A stretch of 64,000 nucleotides of DNA from Amycolatopsis roodepoortensis (GCF_014873915.1 NZ_JADBEJ010000008.1:372001-436000), one strand, 5' to 3'. Shown: positions 1 through 8,989, counted from the stretch's first letter. Translations and numbers: made by a program. The notes: generated from the sequence alone by a model not told the origin.

Positions 1-32
1 GAACCGGTATCGGTGAGTCACCCGGGAAAGGT

Positions 33-45
33 ATCTGCACGTGCA
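33..45. repeat. 13-mer ATCTGCACGTGCA, copy 1
   Basis: The 13-mer contains the perfect palindrome TGCACGTGCA at 36-45. An identical 13-mer occurs at 26980-26992. Here it lies in the gene-free stretch 1-228, beyond the 3' end of the NB-ARC gene, in which I see no coding region. A regulator-binding site is possible, but two copies could be chance. Confidence 0.2.
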
Positions 46-228
46 TTCGCCGACGCCGAATGACCGTTCGTCGCTTGTCCGAATTCGCCGATCAATCGGT
101 GACGAATTCGCCCGGGCTAATCACTTCTCCCGGCCCAATGCTCCCCCGAATGTGCAACTTGCAACTACGCTGCGTCATTCGATTCGGCGGGTTCACCCGG
201 TCGCCGGGTACCGATCGGTGGCGTCGGG

Positions 229-2304
229 TCAGAGCTGCTCCAGTCGCGTGCGCAGAGCGTCAGCCTCCGGGCGGCCGAGGCCGACGAGGATGGGCAACGC
301 CCGGTCGTAGAACCGCCTGGCCTCGCCGGTGTTCCCCTCCGCCTCGGCGATCTCGCCGAAGGCGGACAGCGCCCTGGCGACCTCGAACCGCGACCCGCTG
401 GCCTCCATGGTGGCGAGCGACGCCTCGAGTTCGGTCCGCGCGGCCGCGAGATCCCCGGCCGCGGTGAGGGCACGGCCGAGGTCGGTCCGGGCTCGGGCCA
501 CGTTGTACGGATCGGCGGCCAGTACCTCGCGGGCGCGGGTGAGGTGCTCGATCGCGGGATCCGGCCGCCCGGCCTTGAGCTGGGTCGAGCCGAGGTTGAT
601 CAGCGCGAGCCCGATGTCGTGCGTCCGGTTCCGGCTTTCGCTCAGCCGGTGATCCTCGGTGAACCACTTCACCGCGTCTTCGAGCCTGCCCTGCGCCAGC
701 GCGACCAGGCCGAGCCCCTCCACCGAACGGATCTCGACGACCTCGTCCCCGGCCTTCCGCGCGGCTTCGCGGCCGGCCTCGTAATGCACGACGGCCTCGT
801 CGTACCGGCCGCTGCCGCGGCAGGCGGCGCCACTGCGGTTGTGCATCAGGGCCTCGGCGGAGGCGTTGCCCCACGCCCGCGCGCACCGCACGCCGGCCTG
901 GCTCACCTTCAGGAAGTCCGGATAGTGCTTGCGCAGCAGGAAGAGCGGCCACATCGCGGCGGCGAGCTGCCAGCCGAGTTCCGGCAGCTGCCACGTTTCG
1001 GCGGTCTCGACGGCGGCGATCAGGTTCTCGCGTTCCCGTTCGAGCCAGGCGAGTTCTTCTTCGGGGGACTCGAACGACACCGGCGTCGGCGGCCGGTACT
1101 CGTACCGGTACGGGATCGGGTCCTGGTCGGGGACCGTCATGACGGTGGTCTTCGACGCCGCGAAGAGGTACCACTCGAGCATGCGGCGCATCGCGATGTC
1201 GCGGTCGTACTCGTTGCCCGCAGTCTTCTCCTTGGCGTGCAGCCGCGCGAGGTCGTGGAAGGTGTACCGGTCGTCGCCGCGGTCGATCAGCAGGCCGACG
1301 TCGACGAGCTGGTCCAGCAGGTCTTCGGCGACCTCCTCGCGGACGGCGATCGACGCGGCGGCCACGCCGACGCCGAAGTCGGGGCCGGGATGCAGGCCGA
1401 GCGCCGCGTACAGCGCGGCCGCGTCCGAGGGGAGTTCGTCGTAGGAGAGGTTGAAGCTGGCTTCCACCGATTGCGCTTCTTTCGTCGACAGCGTGGCCAG
1501 TCGACGATATTCCTTCCCCAGCTCGGTGGCGATCTTCTCCAGCGACATCTTCGGCCGCCCCGCGAGCTTGGCGCTGACCGTGGTGAGGGCGATCGGCAGG
1601 CCGCCGCACAGCTCGGCGATGGCCCGCGCATGGGCGGCTTCGGCACCGACCCGCTCCTCGCCGACGGCGCGTCCCAGCAGTTCGGCGCTGTGCGTGGAAC
1701 CGAAGGGGGCCAGCTCGACCAGCCGCGCGCGATGTTCGGTCTGGAGCCTGCCCAGCCGGCGCCTCGACGTCACGATCACGAGGCTTTCGCCGCCGGTGGG
1801 CAGCAGCGGAAGCACCTGTTCGGTCGAACCGGCGTTGTCGAGCAGCACGAGCAACGGTCGCTCGGCGGTCGTCGTGCGGTAGAGGGCGGTGAGCTCCTCG
1901 ACGTCCGCGGGCAGCCCTTCCGGCGGAACACCCAAGGCCCGGAGGAACCGGCCGAGCGCTTCGCTCGCGGAGAGCGGGCCGTTGGTGCTGAAGCCGCCGA
2001 GATCCGCCCAGAGGTGCCCGGCCGGGAACCGGTCGCCGAGGTGCCGGGCCCACGCGGTGGCCAGCGCCGTCTTCCCGATCCCGCCCTGACCGCTGATCAG
2101 GTGCACCGCCGGTCCGCCGGTGCCGTCCTGGGACAGGAGCTTTTCGAGCAGCGCGAGCTCGGCCGTGCGGTTGGTGAAATGCGCTGGGGCGGGCGGGAGC
2201 TCTCGCGGCCCCGAACTCACCTGCCTGGTGAGCTTCACCGCCGATCGCTGGCGCGGTACCTGTGGCGTGCTGACTTCACTTTCACCCGGCAACGGGCCGC
2301 CCAT
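229..2304 (-). CDS. NB-ARC/TPR STAND-type protein (AfsR-like, no DNA-binding domain)
   Basis: A 691-residue predicted cytosolic signalling NTPase. A Pro/Ser-rich N-terminus of about 40 residues precedes an NB-ARC module with P-loop GQGGIGKT at residues 72-79, a Walker B-like LLVLLD stretch and a downstream GLPIAL motif. From about residue 440 the protein is helical, with TPR-like repeats to the C-terminus. This is the architecture of SARP/AfsR regulators without their N-terminal OmpR-type DNA-binding and BTAD domains. It may therefore act through a protein partner rather than bind DNA; that is inference. A GGGGAAGG ribosome-binding site lies just upstream of the ATG. It is transcribed divergently from the reductase at 2517. 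Confidence 0.85.
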   Translation of the reverse strand: MGGPLPGESEVSTPQVPRQRSAVKLTRQVSSGPRELPPAPAHFTNRTAELALLEKLLSQDGTGGPAVHLISGQGGIGKTALATAWARHLGDRFPAGHLWADLGGFSTNGPLSASEALGRFLRALGVPPEGLPADVEELTALYRTTTAERPLLVLLDNAGSTEQVLPLLPTGGESLVIVTSRRRLGRLQTEHRARLVELAPFGSTHSAELLGRAVGEERVGAEAAHARAIAELCGGLPIALTTVSAKLAGRPKMSLEKIATELGKEYRRLATLSTKEAQSVEASFNLSYDELPSDAAALYAALGLHPGPDFGVGVAAASIAVREEVAEDLLDQLVDVGLLIDRGDDRYTFHDLARLHAKEKTAGNEYDRDIAMRRMLEWYLFAASKTTVMTVPDQDPIPYRYEYRPPTPVSFESPEEELAWLERERENLIAAVETAETWQLPELGWQLAAAMWPLFLLRKHYPDFLKVSQAGVRCARAWGNASAEALMHNRSGAACRGSGRYDEAVVHYEAGREAARKAGDEVVEIRSVEGLGLVALAQGRLEDAVKWFTEDHRLSESRNRTHDIGLALINLGSTQLKAGRPDPAIEHLTRAREVLAADPYNVARARTDLGRALTAAGDLAAARTELEASLATMEASGSRFEVARALSAFGEIAEAEGNTGEARRFYDRALPILVGLGRPEADALRTRLEQL

Positions 2305-2516
2305 CTACCTTCCCCTCTTCGGGTTGACCCCAGCGAACGCGTAGAGCATCCCGGTGCGGGTCCGGACAGGACAGCGAAACCGGGCAAATGCGGCCGGATG
2401 GAGCAAGGTGTGTAACAGCTCCGGAAAAAGATCGCGCCACGATGTCGAGACGGGCCGGGCGGCTTCGTCCCCGGGGCGATCGCGGCCGAAGTGCCGCTCG
2501 AACCGGAGGGACGGAC

Positions 2517-3083
2517 ATGCGCAAGCTCATCGTTCAGCAGTGGGTCACCGTCGACAACATCGCCGCGGAGGAGGACGGCGGCCTGAGCTTCGTGTCGGGT
2601 GAGCCCTTCTCCGACAAGACCGAACCGGCGTTCAAGGCGAGCGTGATGGGGCTCGTCGACTCGGTCGACACGATGATTCTGGGCGCGAACACCTATGCCA
2701 TGTCCAAGGACTACTGGCCCCACGCCGAAGAGCAGGGCGAATACGGCGAGAAGCTCAACAACCTCACCAAGTTCGTCGCGTCGTCCAAACTGGAGGACGC
2801 CCCGTGGGGCGGTTTTCCCGCCGCGACCGTGACGCGCGACCCGGCCGCCACCGTCCGCGAGCTCAAGGAACAGGACGGCAAGGACATCTGGCTCTGGGGG
2901 AGCTTGACCCTCATGCGGTCGCTGCTGGACGCGGGCCTCGTCGACGAGATCCGGATGATGGTCTGCCCGGTGACCCGCGGCAAGGGGACGCGCGTCTTCG
3001 AGGACCGGCGGAGCCTGAAGCCGATCGAGGCCACCGCGTTCGAGAACGGTGTCGTGATCCTGCGCTACGCGGTGGAGAACTAG
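2517..3083 (+). CDS. Dihydrofolate reductase-family (RibD C-terminal-like) protein
   Basis: A 188-residue soluble reductase-like protein. It opens with a beta-strand and an IVQQWVTVDN motif, carries ILGANTYAM in the substrate region and has a LWGSLTLMRSLL segment followed by GLVDEIRMMVCPV, the usual NADPH-binding and C-terminal core of the RibD_C/DHFR superfamily. Family members reduce pteridine- or pyrimidine-like substrates; the substrate here is unknown. ATG at 2517 is preceded by GGAGGG at good spacing. The frame stays open upstream to 2388, but no ribosome-binding site supports an earlier start. A long hairpin follows the stop. Confidence 0.85.
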   Translation: MRKLIVQQWVTVDNIAAEEDGGLSFVSGEPFSDKTEPAFKASVMGLVDSVDTMILGANTYAMSKDYWPHAEEQGEYGEKLNNLTKFVASSKLEDAPWGGFPAATVTRDPAATVRELKEQDGKDIWLWGSLTLMRSLLDAGLVDEIRMMVCPVTRGKGTRVFEDRRSLKPIEATAFENGVVILRYAVEN

Positions 3084-3110
3084 GGGACGGGGCACGCGCT
3101 CCGGTGATCA

Positions 3111-3165
3111 TGTCGCGAAAGCCACTTTCGGGACACCAGACGTCCCGAAAGTGGCTTTCGCGACA
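3111..3165. terminator. Long hairpin between convergent genes
   Basis: Two perfect 24-bp arms (3111-3134 and 3142-3165) flank a 7-nt loop. The site lies between the convergent reductase and CopD genes, so it can stop transcription from both sides. There is no U-tract, as is common for high-GC actinomycete hairpins. The arms contain GAAAGTGGCTTTCGC, which I recall as a repeated intergenic motif in Amycolatopsis. Confidence 0.7.
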
Positions 3166-3188
3166 CGCCACCTCTCAGGTGACTACGC

Positions 3189-4220
3189 CTAGGTCGTCGG
3201 CACGACCGGGGCTCGCGTGAGGACGACGGCGAAGCCGAACGCGAGCCCCATCACGGTCAGTTCCAGCGTCGCCCACGCCGCCAGCGCCGTGCGGTTGTGC
3301 CGGATGATCCGCGGCATCAGCTTCCAGCGCGTGTACGCGCCGAGACCCGCGATAACGCCGGTGCACAACAGCTTCAGCAGCACCAGCTGCCCATACGGCG
3401 TGGTGAAGACGCCTTCCCAGAAACCGAGCGACGGGTTGAGCGAGATCTCGATGAGCCCGTTGAACAGCCCGGTCGCCGCGCCGAGGATCAGGCACAGCGT
3501 CGCCAGCTTGGAGAACCGCGGCAGCGCGTGCGCCAGCAGCGTCCGGTTCCCGACGAGCAGCACCGCCATCGCGCCGAGCCCGCCGGTCCAGGCGACGGCG
3601 CTCATCACGTGCAGTTCCATCGAGATCATCGTGTAGTCGTGGTAGTTCCAGTTCGACGCGTGCCCGGTGACCGGCAGCGGCAGCAGCGCGAACAGGCCCA
3701 GCCCGACGCGGACCTCGGCGGGCACCTTCTCGCCGTGTTTCAGCGCGAGGACGCCGAGCCCCGCGTGCAGCAGGGCCAGCACCGCGACGATCAGGAGCGC
3801 CTTCCCGGCGCCGACGTCGGCGATGTAGCTGCCGACGTCCGACATCGACAGCGTGCTGGAACCCGGGCGGTATTCGGCGGTCTGCAGGATCAGCGCGACG
3901 AGCGCGGTGGTCGCCCAGACCAGCGCGGCCGCGACGCCCGCCGGCCGCGCGATCCGCATGATCGGCTCGGAGAGCTTCGGCCGGTCGTAGCCGACCAGCA
4001 CCGAAAGCAGCGCCAGCCCGATCGTGGCGACCGCCGAGATGTCCAGCAGCACCCGCACGATCGGGATCGAGACCGAGACCACCTCGCTGACCTGCGCGAC
4101 CCCGGGGACCGGGGCGGTGGCCGTCAGCGCGACACCGATCAGGGCGCCGACGATGCCCGCCGTCACCACGCAGAACAGGACGGCGACGCGGGCTCGCGAG
4201 GTGGTCTCGGCCTGGGTCAT
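3189..4220 (-). CDS. copD: CopD-domain copper-transport membrane protein
   Basis: A 343-residue integral membrane protein with about nine hydrophobic helices. The second half matches the CopD fold (ISMELHVMSAVAWTGGLGAM, then TTPYGQLVLLKLLCTG), and a His-bearing GHASNWNYHDYT segment sits near the membrane surface. Family members work with periplasm-exposed CopC to move or balance copper. It is the last gene of the minus-strand copper cluster. Its ATG at 4220 overlaps the stop of copC by 4 nt, which implies translational coupling. Copper uptake rather than export is likely from the family, but the sequence alone does not settle direction. Confidence 0.88.
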   Translation of the reverse strand: MTQAETTSRARVAVLFCVVTAGIVGALIGVALTATAPVPGVAQVSEVVSVSIPIVRVLLDISAVATIGLALLSVLVGYDRPKLSEPIMRIARPAGVAAALVWATTALVALILQTAEYRPGSSTLSMSDVGSYIADVGAGKALLIVAVLALLHAGLGVLALKHGEKVPAEVRVGLGLFALLPLPVTGHASNWNYHDYTMISMELHVMSAVAWTGGLGAMAVLLVGNRTLLAHALPRFSKLATLCLILGAATGLFNGLIEISLNPSLGFWEGVFTTPYGQLVLLKLLCTGVIAGLGAYTRWKLMPRIIRHNRTALAAWATLELTVMGLAFGFAVVLTRAPVVPTT

Positions 4221-4780
4221 GAGCCGCTCTTCTCCTTGTCACCCGCGCCGGTGCGCAGCGCCACGGTCAGTCCGACGGCGAGCAGCACGACGGCGCCCGC
4301 GATCCACACCCAGATCGGCACGCCGGACGAGCCTTCGCCGCCGGTCGCCGGGGTGGTCTCGGCCTGGCCGGCATTGCTGCGCGCGGCGTCGGCGCTCGCC
4401 GGGGTTCCGGTGCCCGCGGCGGTGAGCGTGAAGGGCACCTCACCGGTGACGGCGTGCCCGTCCGCGGACAGGATCCGGTAGCCGATCTTGTACTCGCCCG
4501 CCGGGCCGAGCGGCCGCAGCGGCACGGTGACGACGCTGTCGCGGACCTCGACCTGGCCTTCGGCCCACTGGCCGCCGCTCGGTCCGATGACCGCGATCTG
4601 GTTGACGTTCGCGTTCTGGACGTACTGGTCGAACGTGAGCGTGATCTTCGCGGGCCCGGCGGCGATCGAAGCGCCCTTCGCCGGGTCCGAGGAGATCAGG
4701 ACGTTGTGCGCCAGCGCCGGGGTGGCGGTGGCGAGCCACGCCACCCCGGTGATCGCCAGCGCGACGATCGCTTTACGCAT
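4217..4780 (-). CDS. copC: CopC-domain copper-binding protein with C-terminal membrane anchor
   Basis: 187 residues. A signal peptide (MRKAIVAL through TPALA) ends so that the mature chain begins AHNVLISSDP; the near-N-terminal His is the typical Cu(II) ligand of CopC. The beta-barrel domain runs to about residue 125 (a DGHAVTGEVPF segment closes it). An Ala/Gly/Pro-rich linker follows, then one transmembrane helix at about 157-178 and a charged GDKEKSGS tail. It differs from the soluble proteobacterial CopC by being anchored. It starts directly after the ycnI stop and overlaps copD, so the three are almost certainly co-transcribed. Confidence 0.9.
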   Translation of the reverse strand: MRKAIVALAITGVAWLATATPALAHNVLISSDPAKGASIAAGPAKITLTFDQYVQNANVNQIAVIGPSGGQWAEGQVEVRDSVVTVPLRPLGPAGEYKIGYRILSADGHAVTGEVPFTLTAAGTGTPASADAARSNAGQAETTPATGGEGSSGVPIWVWIAGAVVLLAVGLTVALRTGAGDKEKSGS

Positions 4781-5542
4781 TTACTTGGTTCCCTCGGTGT
4801 TGCTGGCGGTGGCTCGGCGGGCGCGCAGGGTGGCACCGGCGCCGACGCCGAGGCCGAGCGCACCGACGACCAGTCCCGCGCCGCCGAGCCAGCGGGCGGT
4901 GTTGTCGGACGACGAGGACGCGTGGGCCTCCTCGGAAGCCGCCTTCGTGTCGGTGCCGTGGCCGCCGCCGTGCCCGTCGGCGCTCTTCTCGGCGAGCTTC
5001 ACCGTCGGCGCGGGGTGCTCGGGTTCCTCACCGGAGGCCGGGGTCGGCTGGTTCCACTCGACGACCTTGCCGTTCTCGTAGGTCTGGGTGGCGGGGAACT
5101 CGATCGTGTCGACGTTGGTCGGGAACTTGCCCGCGCTGATCTGGAACTCCTGGAACTCGGTGGACCCGGCGGCGATCTTGTTGCCGGGCTCGGCGGTCCA
5201 GGAGACCTTGGTGACGGCCTCGGTGATCTGCGTCCCGGATTCGGTGGTCACCGGTGCGGGCAGCTTGGACTTGACGACCTCGGCCTTCCAGCCGGGAAGC
5301 GGCTTGGCGCGCACGGAGCTGAGCGCGTACTCGGGCTTGAGAGTGATCTCGACCTTGGTGGTGCCGGCGTCCTTCTCTTCGTTGGGGACGCGGAAGAAGA
5401 TCGAGCCGTAGCCGCCCTTCGACGGCTGGGGGCCGTAGACGTTGGCGGTGACGTGGGCCGAGGCGATCCCGGCCGAGAGCAGGCCGGTGATCCCGACGGT
5501 GGCGGCCAGGAAACCGGCGCGCTTGAAGACGTGCTTGGACAC
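4781..5542 (-). CDS. ycnI: YcnI-family (DUF1775) membrane-anchored copper protein
   Basis: 253 residues with an N-terminal signal peptide cleaved near SAGIASA/HV, which leaves an N-terminal His as in YcnI Cu(II) sites. The DUF1775 beta-sandwich covers roughly residues 30-175 (VPNEEKDAGTTKVEITLKP early, then KVSWTAEPGNKIAAGSTEFQ). A Pro- and His-bearing linker (DGHGGGHGTD) leads to a transmembrane helix near 222-242 and a short basic tail. It lies in the order ycnI-copC-copD. It is a likely extracytoplasmic copper chaperone, by family knowledge. Confidence 0.9.
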   Translation of the reverse strand: MSKHVFKRAGFLAATVGITGLLSAGIASAHVTANVYGPQPSKGGYGSIFFRVPNEEKDAGTTKVEITLKPEYALSSVRAKPLPGWKAEVVKSKLPAPVTTESGTQITEAVTKVSWTAEPGNKIAAGSTEFQEFQISAGKFPTNVDTIEFPATQTYENGKVVEWNQPTPASGEEPEHPAPTVKLAEKSADGHGGGHGTDTKAASEEAHASSSSDNTARWLGGAGLVVGALGLGVGAGATLRARRATASNTEGTK

Positions 5543-5610
5543 GAAGAACTCCTGAACGTGAATGAGACGGCGGGTTCGGGGACCTCGCCGGTTGGGGGAT
5601 GAGCTGGGGT

Positions 5611-6162
5611 TCAGGAGAACAGCGGCGGGCCGCGCCTGCCGTGGACCCGGCGGAGGTCCACGCCGACGAGGTGACCGGGCCCGGCCGGACGGGCGAGCAC
5701 CGGGGCCGCCACCGCGACGGGCACCGGAAGCGCGTTGAGGATGAAGGGGACCAGCGCGCGCAGGCAGGCGAGGACGCCGAGCAGCAGTCCGTCGGCCTTG
5801 GCCAGCAGCAACGCGGTGATCAGCGTGGCGACGACGTGCGCGACGGTCATCGCGAGGCCGCCCGAAACGGGGGCCGGTTCGTCGTGCACGAGTTCGTGCG
5901 TGCTCAGCGAACTGAGCACGAGGTGCATCACGACCTGGCCGGCGCCGAGGTCGACGATGGTGGCCAGCGGACCGCGGGCCTTCGCGGCGAGCGCGGCGGC
6001 GTTCCAGCCGATCAGCACGGTGAGCAACAACGTCATCGCCGTATCGGGGAGATCGCCGTCCCCGATCATGTGAGCGGTCACGGCCAGCGCCGCGGAGCTC
6101 ACTCCGAGCAAGCCACCACGCACAGCGCGTAACGCGCTTCGGTGATGGCTGCCTTTACTCAC
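5611..6162 (-). CDS. Small four-helix membrane protein at the head of the copper cluster
   Basis: 183 residues, not assigned to a named family. About four hydrophobic helices are separated by short loops. A His/Asp-rich external stretch (VMHLVLSSLSTHELVHDE) sits after the second helix, and the C-terminus is Pro/Arg-rich and ends GRRGPPLFS. It is 68 bp upstream of ycnI on the same strand, which suggests a copper-linked role; this is inference. The GTG at 6162 is preceded by a TACCCT hexamer at 6169-6174 (minus strand) with a 6-nt gap, so the transcript may be leaderless. Confidence 0.7.
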   Translation of the reverse strand: MSKGSHHRSALRAVRGGLLGVSSAALAVTAHMIGDGDLPDTAMTLLLTVLIGWNAAALAAKARGPLATIVDLGAGQVVMHLVLSSLSTHELVHDEPAPVSGGLAMTVAHVVATLITALLLAKADGLLLGVLACLRALVPFILNALPVPVAVAAPVLARPAGPGHLVGVDLRRVHGRRGPPLFS

Positions 6163-6298
6163 GGGTGAAGGGTATTCGACGCACGTCCGGGTGGTCGATG
6201 TCCTCCCGGCTGGTGAGCAGGGGGAAAGACGGCGTGTGCGTTTGCCCGATCAGGCCGGATCGGGCAGGTTGGCGGGATAAAAGGCGGTAAACAGGGGT

Positions 6299-6328
6299 TT
6301 GACCGCGCGGCTTTTGGGTAGTCAGGCT
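6299..6328 (+). promoter_or_regulatory. Candidate promoter for the osmolyte ABC operon
   Basis: TTGACC at 6299-6304 and CAGGCT at 6323-6328 are separated by 18 bp, a reasonable sigma-70-like pair 66 bp before the first permease start. An inverted repeat, GCCCGATC/GATCGGGC (6244-6251 and 6258-6265), lies just upstream and could be an operator. Confidence 0.35.
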
Positions 6329-6393
6329 CCCGATACAGCTACTCCGAATGGGTGAGGAGTCTCACCCAGAGGCGGCGGGAGAACCAGCACGCG

Positions 6394-7041
6394 ATGAATC
6401 TCTTCGAGTACATCTCGGATCGGTGGGACAGACTCGCCCTCCAAGGGCTCCTCCATGTCAGCGCGGTCGTGCAGTGCACGATCCTGGCCGCCGTCCTCGG
6501 CGTGGTGATCGGCGTCGCCGTCTACCGCAGCCCGATCGGGTCGGCCGTGGCCACGGCACTGGCGAGCACGATCCTCACCGTCCCCTCCTTCGCCCTCCTG
6601 GGCCTGCTCATCCCGGTGTTCGGCCTCGGCGCGAACACCACCGTCATCGCGCTCGTGCTCTACGCGCTGCTGCCGATCGTGCGGAACACGATCGTCGGGC
6701 TGAGCGGAGTGGATCCGGCGGTCAGCGACGCGGCGCGCGGGATCGGCATGAGCCGGTTCGGCGTGCTGACCAGGGTGGAGCTGCGGCTCGCCTGGCCCGC
6801 GATCCTCGCCGGGATGCGGGTCGCGACGCAGATGCTCATGGGCATCGCGGTCATCGCGGCCTACGCGAAGGGCCCGGGCCTCGGCTCGGAGGTCTTCTCC
6901 GGCCTCACCAACGCGGGGAGCACGAACTCCCTCAACCAGGCATTGACCGGGACGCTCGGCGTGGTCGTCCTCGCACTGGTCCTCGACGCCGTTTACGTCC
7001 TGATCAACCGTTTGACCGTCTCTAGGGGTGTCCGTGCCTGA
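6394..7041 (+). CDS. ABC transporter permease, OpuCB/ProW type
   Basis: About 215 residues from ATG 6394, with five or six transmembrane helices. The EAA-like loop appears as GLSGVDPAVSDAARGIGMSR, with a following RVELRLAWPAILAGMR, typical of permeases of glycine betaine/carnitine/choline (quaternary amine) importers. The frame is open from 6352, but GGGAG before 6394 favours the shorter form. It is the first gene of a permease-ATPase-permease-lipoprotein operon; its 3' end overlaps the ATPase start by 8 nt. Confidence 0.85.
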   Translation: MNLFEYISDRWDRLALQGLLHVSAVVQCTILAAVLGVVIGVAVYRSPIGSAVATALASTILTVPSFALLGLLIPVFGLGANTTVIALVLYALLPIVRNTIVGLSGVDPAVSDAARGIGMSRFGVLTRVELRLAWPAILAGMRVATQMLMGIAVIAAYAKGPGLGSEVFSGLTNAGSTNSLNQALTGTLGVVVLALVLDAVYVLINRLTVSRGVRA

Positions 7042-8212
7042 GTCTCCTGAAACCGTATCCGGCGTCGAGATCGAGCTGGAGAACGTCACGAAGCGCTACC
7101 CCGGCACCCGTGAGCCCGCGGTCGACGACTTCTCGATGGTGGTGCCCGCGGGCAAGATCGTGGTCTTCGTCGGCCCGTCCGGCTGCGGCAAGACCACGAC
7201 CATGCGCATGATCAACCGGCTGATCGAGCCGACGTCGGGTCGCATCACCATCGGCGGCGACGACGCGCTCAAGCTCGACGTCGACACCCTGCGCCGTCGC
7301 ATCGGCTACGCGATCCAGCAGGCCGGGTTGTTCCCGCATTTCACCGTCGCGCAGAACATCGCCGTGGTGCCGGGGCTGCTCGGCTGGGACAAGAAGAAGG
7401 TCAACGACCGGGTCGAGGAGATGATGGACCTGGTCGGGCTGGACCCGGCCGATTTCCGCGACCGGTTCCCGCGTCAGCTGTCCGGTGGCCAGCAGCAGCG
7501 CGTCGGCGTCGCACGGGCCCTCGCGGCGGACCCGCCGGTCCTGCTGATGGACGAGCCGTTCGGCGCGGTCGACCCGATCACCCGCGGCAACCTGCAGGAC
7601 GAGCTGCTGCGGCTGCAGACCGAACTCAAGAAGACGATCGTCTTCGTCACCCACGACTTCGACGAAGCCGTGAAGCTCGGCGACAAGATCGCGGTGCTCG
7701 GCAACCAGTCGAAGATCCTCCAGTACGACACCCCGGACGCGATCCTCGCGAACCCGGCCGACGACACCGTCGCCGGTTTCGTCGGCGCCGGCGCCTCGCT
7801 GAAGCAGCTGACACTCCTGCGGGTCCGCGACGTCGAGCTGAAGCAGGACGCGCTGACGGCGACGGTGAGCGAATCGCCGTCCTCGGTGCGCGAGAAGCTG
7901 ACCCAGCAGCGCAAGCATTTCGTGCTGGTGCTCGACCAGCGCCGCCGTCCGATGCGGTGGGTGCACGTCCGCGAGCTGACCGCGGCGTCGTCGCTGGCCA
8001 CCGCGGGCAAACCGCTGCGCGACTCGGTCAGTCTCCAGTCGACCCTGCAGGACGCGCTCGAAGCCATGCTCGCCGAGGGCGGCAGTGTCCCGGTGACCGG
8101 CGCGCGCGGCGAGTACGCCGGGACGATCGAGCTCGACACCGTCATCTCGACGATCCAGCAGCTGCGCGAGGAGCACTCCGACGACAGCCCGGCGGAAGGT
8201 GTGACCGCATGA
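7034..8212 (+). CDS. ABC transporter ATP-binding protein with CBS domains (OpuCA/ProV type)
   Basis: About 392 residues. Walker A is GPSGCGKTT, the signature is LSGGQQQRVGVARAL, Walker B is VLLMDEPFGAVDP and the H-loop is FVTHDFDEA. The C-terminal 130 residues form two CBS-like units (KHFVLVLDQRRRPMRWVHV and GSVPVTGARGEYAGTIELD), which in OpuA-type systems sense ionic strength or cyclic dinucleotides. GTG 7034 is preferred over GTG 7028 because AGGGG at 7024-7028 is correctly spaced only for the former. It overlaps both neighbouring permease genes. Confidence 0.9.
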   Translation: MPESPETVSGVEIELENVTKRYPGTREPAVDDFSMVVPAGKIVVFVGPSGCGKTTTMRMINRLIEPTSGRITIGGDDALKLDVDTLRRRIGYAIQQAGLFPHFTVAQNIAVVPGLLGWDKKKVNDRVEEMMDLVGLDPADFRDRFPRQLSGGQQQRVGVARALAADPPVLLMDEPFGAVDPITRGNLQDELLRLQTELKKTIVFVTHDFDEAVKLGDKIAVLGNQSKILQYDTPDAILANPADDTVAGFVGAGASLKQLTLLRVRDVELKQDALTATVSESPSSVREKLTQQRKHFVLVLDQRRRPMRWVHVRELTAASSLATAGKPLRDSVSLQSTLQDALEAMLAEGGSVPVTGARGEYAGTIELDTVISTIQQLREEHSDDSPAEGVTA

Positions 8213-8988
8213 CGGCCGCCGTCGATACCGGTTTCTCCACCGAGTCCTCGTCGAGAGGCGCCGAACGGGTCCGGCTGTTCGCCCAGCCCGCCGCGGTGCT
8301 GCTGATCGTCGCCGGGGTGCTGATCTGGGTGTTCTCCAGTGATCTCACCGCGACGGAGAAGGAAACCCTCAACGCCGCCGGGCTGCTGGCCGCGCTGCGC
8401 GACCATCTGGCGATGACCATCGTGGTCACCGCGATCGTGGTCGCCGTGGCGGTACCGCTCGGCGTGCTCGTCACGCGGCCGTGGGCGAAATGGGCGGCGC
8501 CGGTCTTCCTGGCGGTCGCGAACATCGGCCAGGCCGCGCCCGCGCTCGGGGTGCTGGTGCTGTGGTTCATCGTCACCGGCGCCACCGGCGGGCTGTGGGT
8601 CGCGGCGCTGCCGCTGGCGTTCTACTCGCTGCTTCCGGTGCTGCGGAACACGATGGTCGGCCTGCAGCAGGTCGAGCCCTCGCTGATCGACGCCGGCCGC
8701 GGGATCGGCATGTCGGCGTCGGGCGTGCTGTGGCGGGTCGAGTTCCCGCTGGCCATCCCGCTGATCCTGGCCGGGCTGCGGACGTCGCTGGTGCTGGCCG
8801 TCGGTACGGCGACCTTCGGCATGTTCGTGAACGCCGGCGGTTTCGGCCTGCTCATCGACACCGGCTACAAGCTCAACCTGACGAAGGTGCTGATCACCGG
8901 CTCGGTGCTCGCCGTCGCACTGGCGCTGCTGGTGGACTGGCTCGGCGCGGTGGCGGAACAGTTCTTCGGACCGAAGGGACTGCGCTGA
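8209..8988 (+). CDS. ABC transporter permease, second subunit of the osmolyte importer
   Basis: 259 residues with a cytosolic Ser-rich N-terminus, then about six helices. The coupling loop reads VGLQQVEPSLIDAGRGIGMS, closely parallel to the loop in the first permease, so the two subunits are diverged paralogs that probably form a heterodimeric channel. The ATG at 8209 overlaps the ATPase stop by ATGA. The frame is open far upstream inside the ATPase gene, but that extension is antisense-like low-complexity translation and I do not accept it. Confidence 0.9.
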   Translation: MTAAVDTGFSTESSSRGAERVRLFAQPAAVLLIVAGVLIWVFSSDLTATEKETLNAAGLLAALRDHLAMTIVVTAIVVAVAVPLGVLVTRPWAKWAAPVFLAVANIGQAAPALGVLVLWFIVTGATGGLWVAALPLAFYSLLPVLRNTMVGLQQVEPSLIDAGRGIGMSASGVLWRVEFPLAIPLILAGLRTSLVLAVGTATFGMFVNAGGFGLLIDTGYKLNLTKVLITGSVLAVALALLVDWLGAVAEQFFGPKGLR

Positions 8989-8989
8989 C

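Noticed and set aside
544-2415. Long plus-strand open frame (623 codons) opposite the NB-ARC gene
   Set aside because: High GC leaves long antisense frames open. The translation is Arg/Gly/Glu-rich without domain motifs, while the minus strand has clear NB-ARC and TPR features.
3111-3165. Possible CRISPR-like repeat or transposon end
   Set aside because: There is only one inverted pair with a 7-nt loop, no direct-repeat array, no target duplication and no transposase near.
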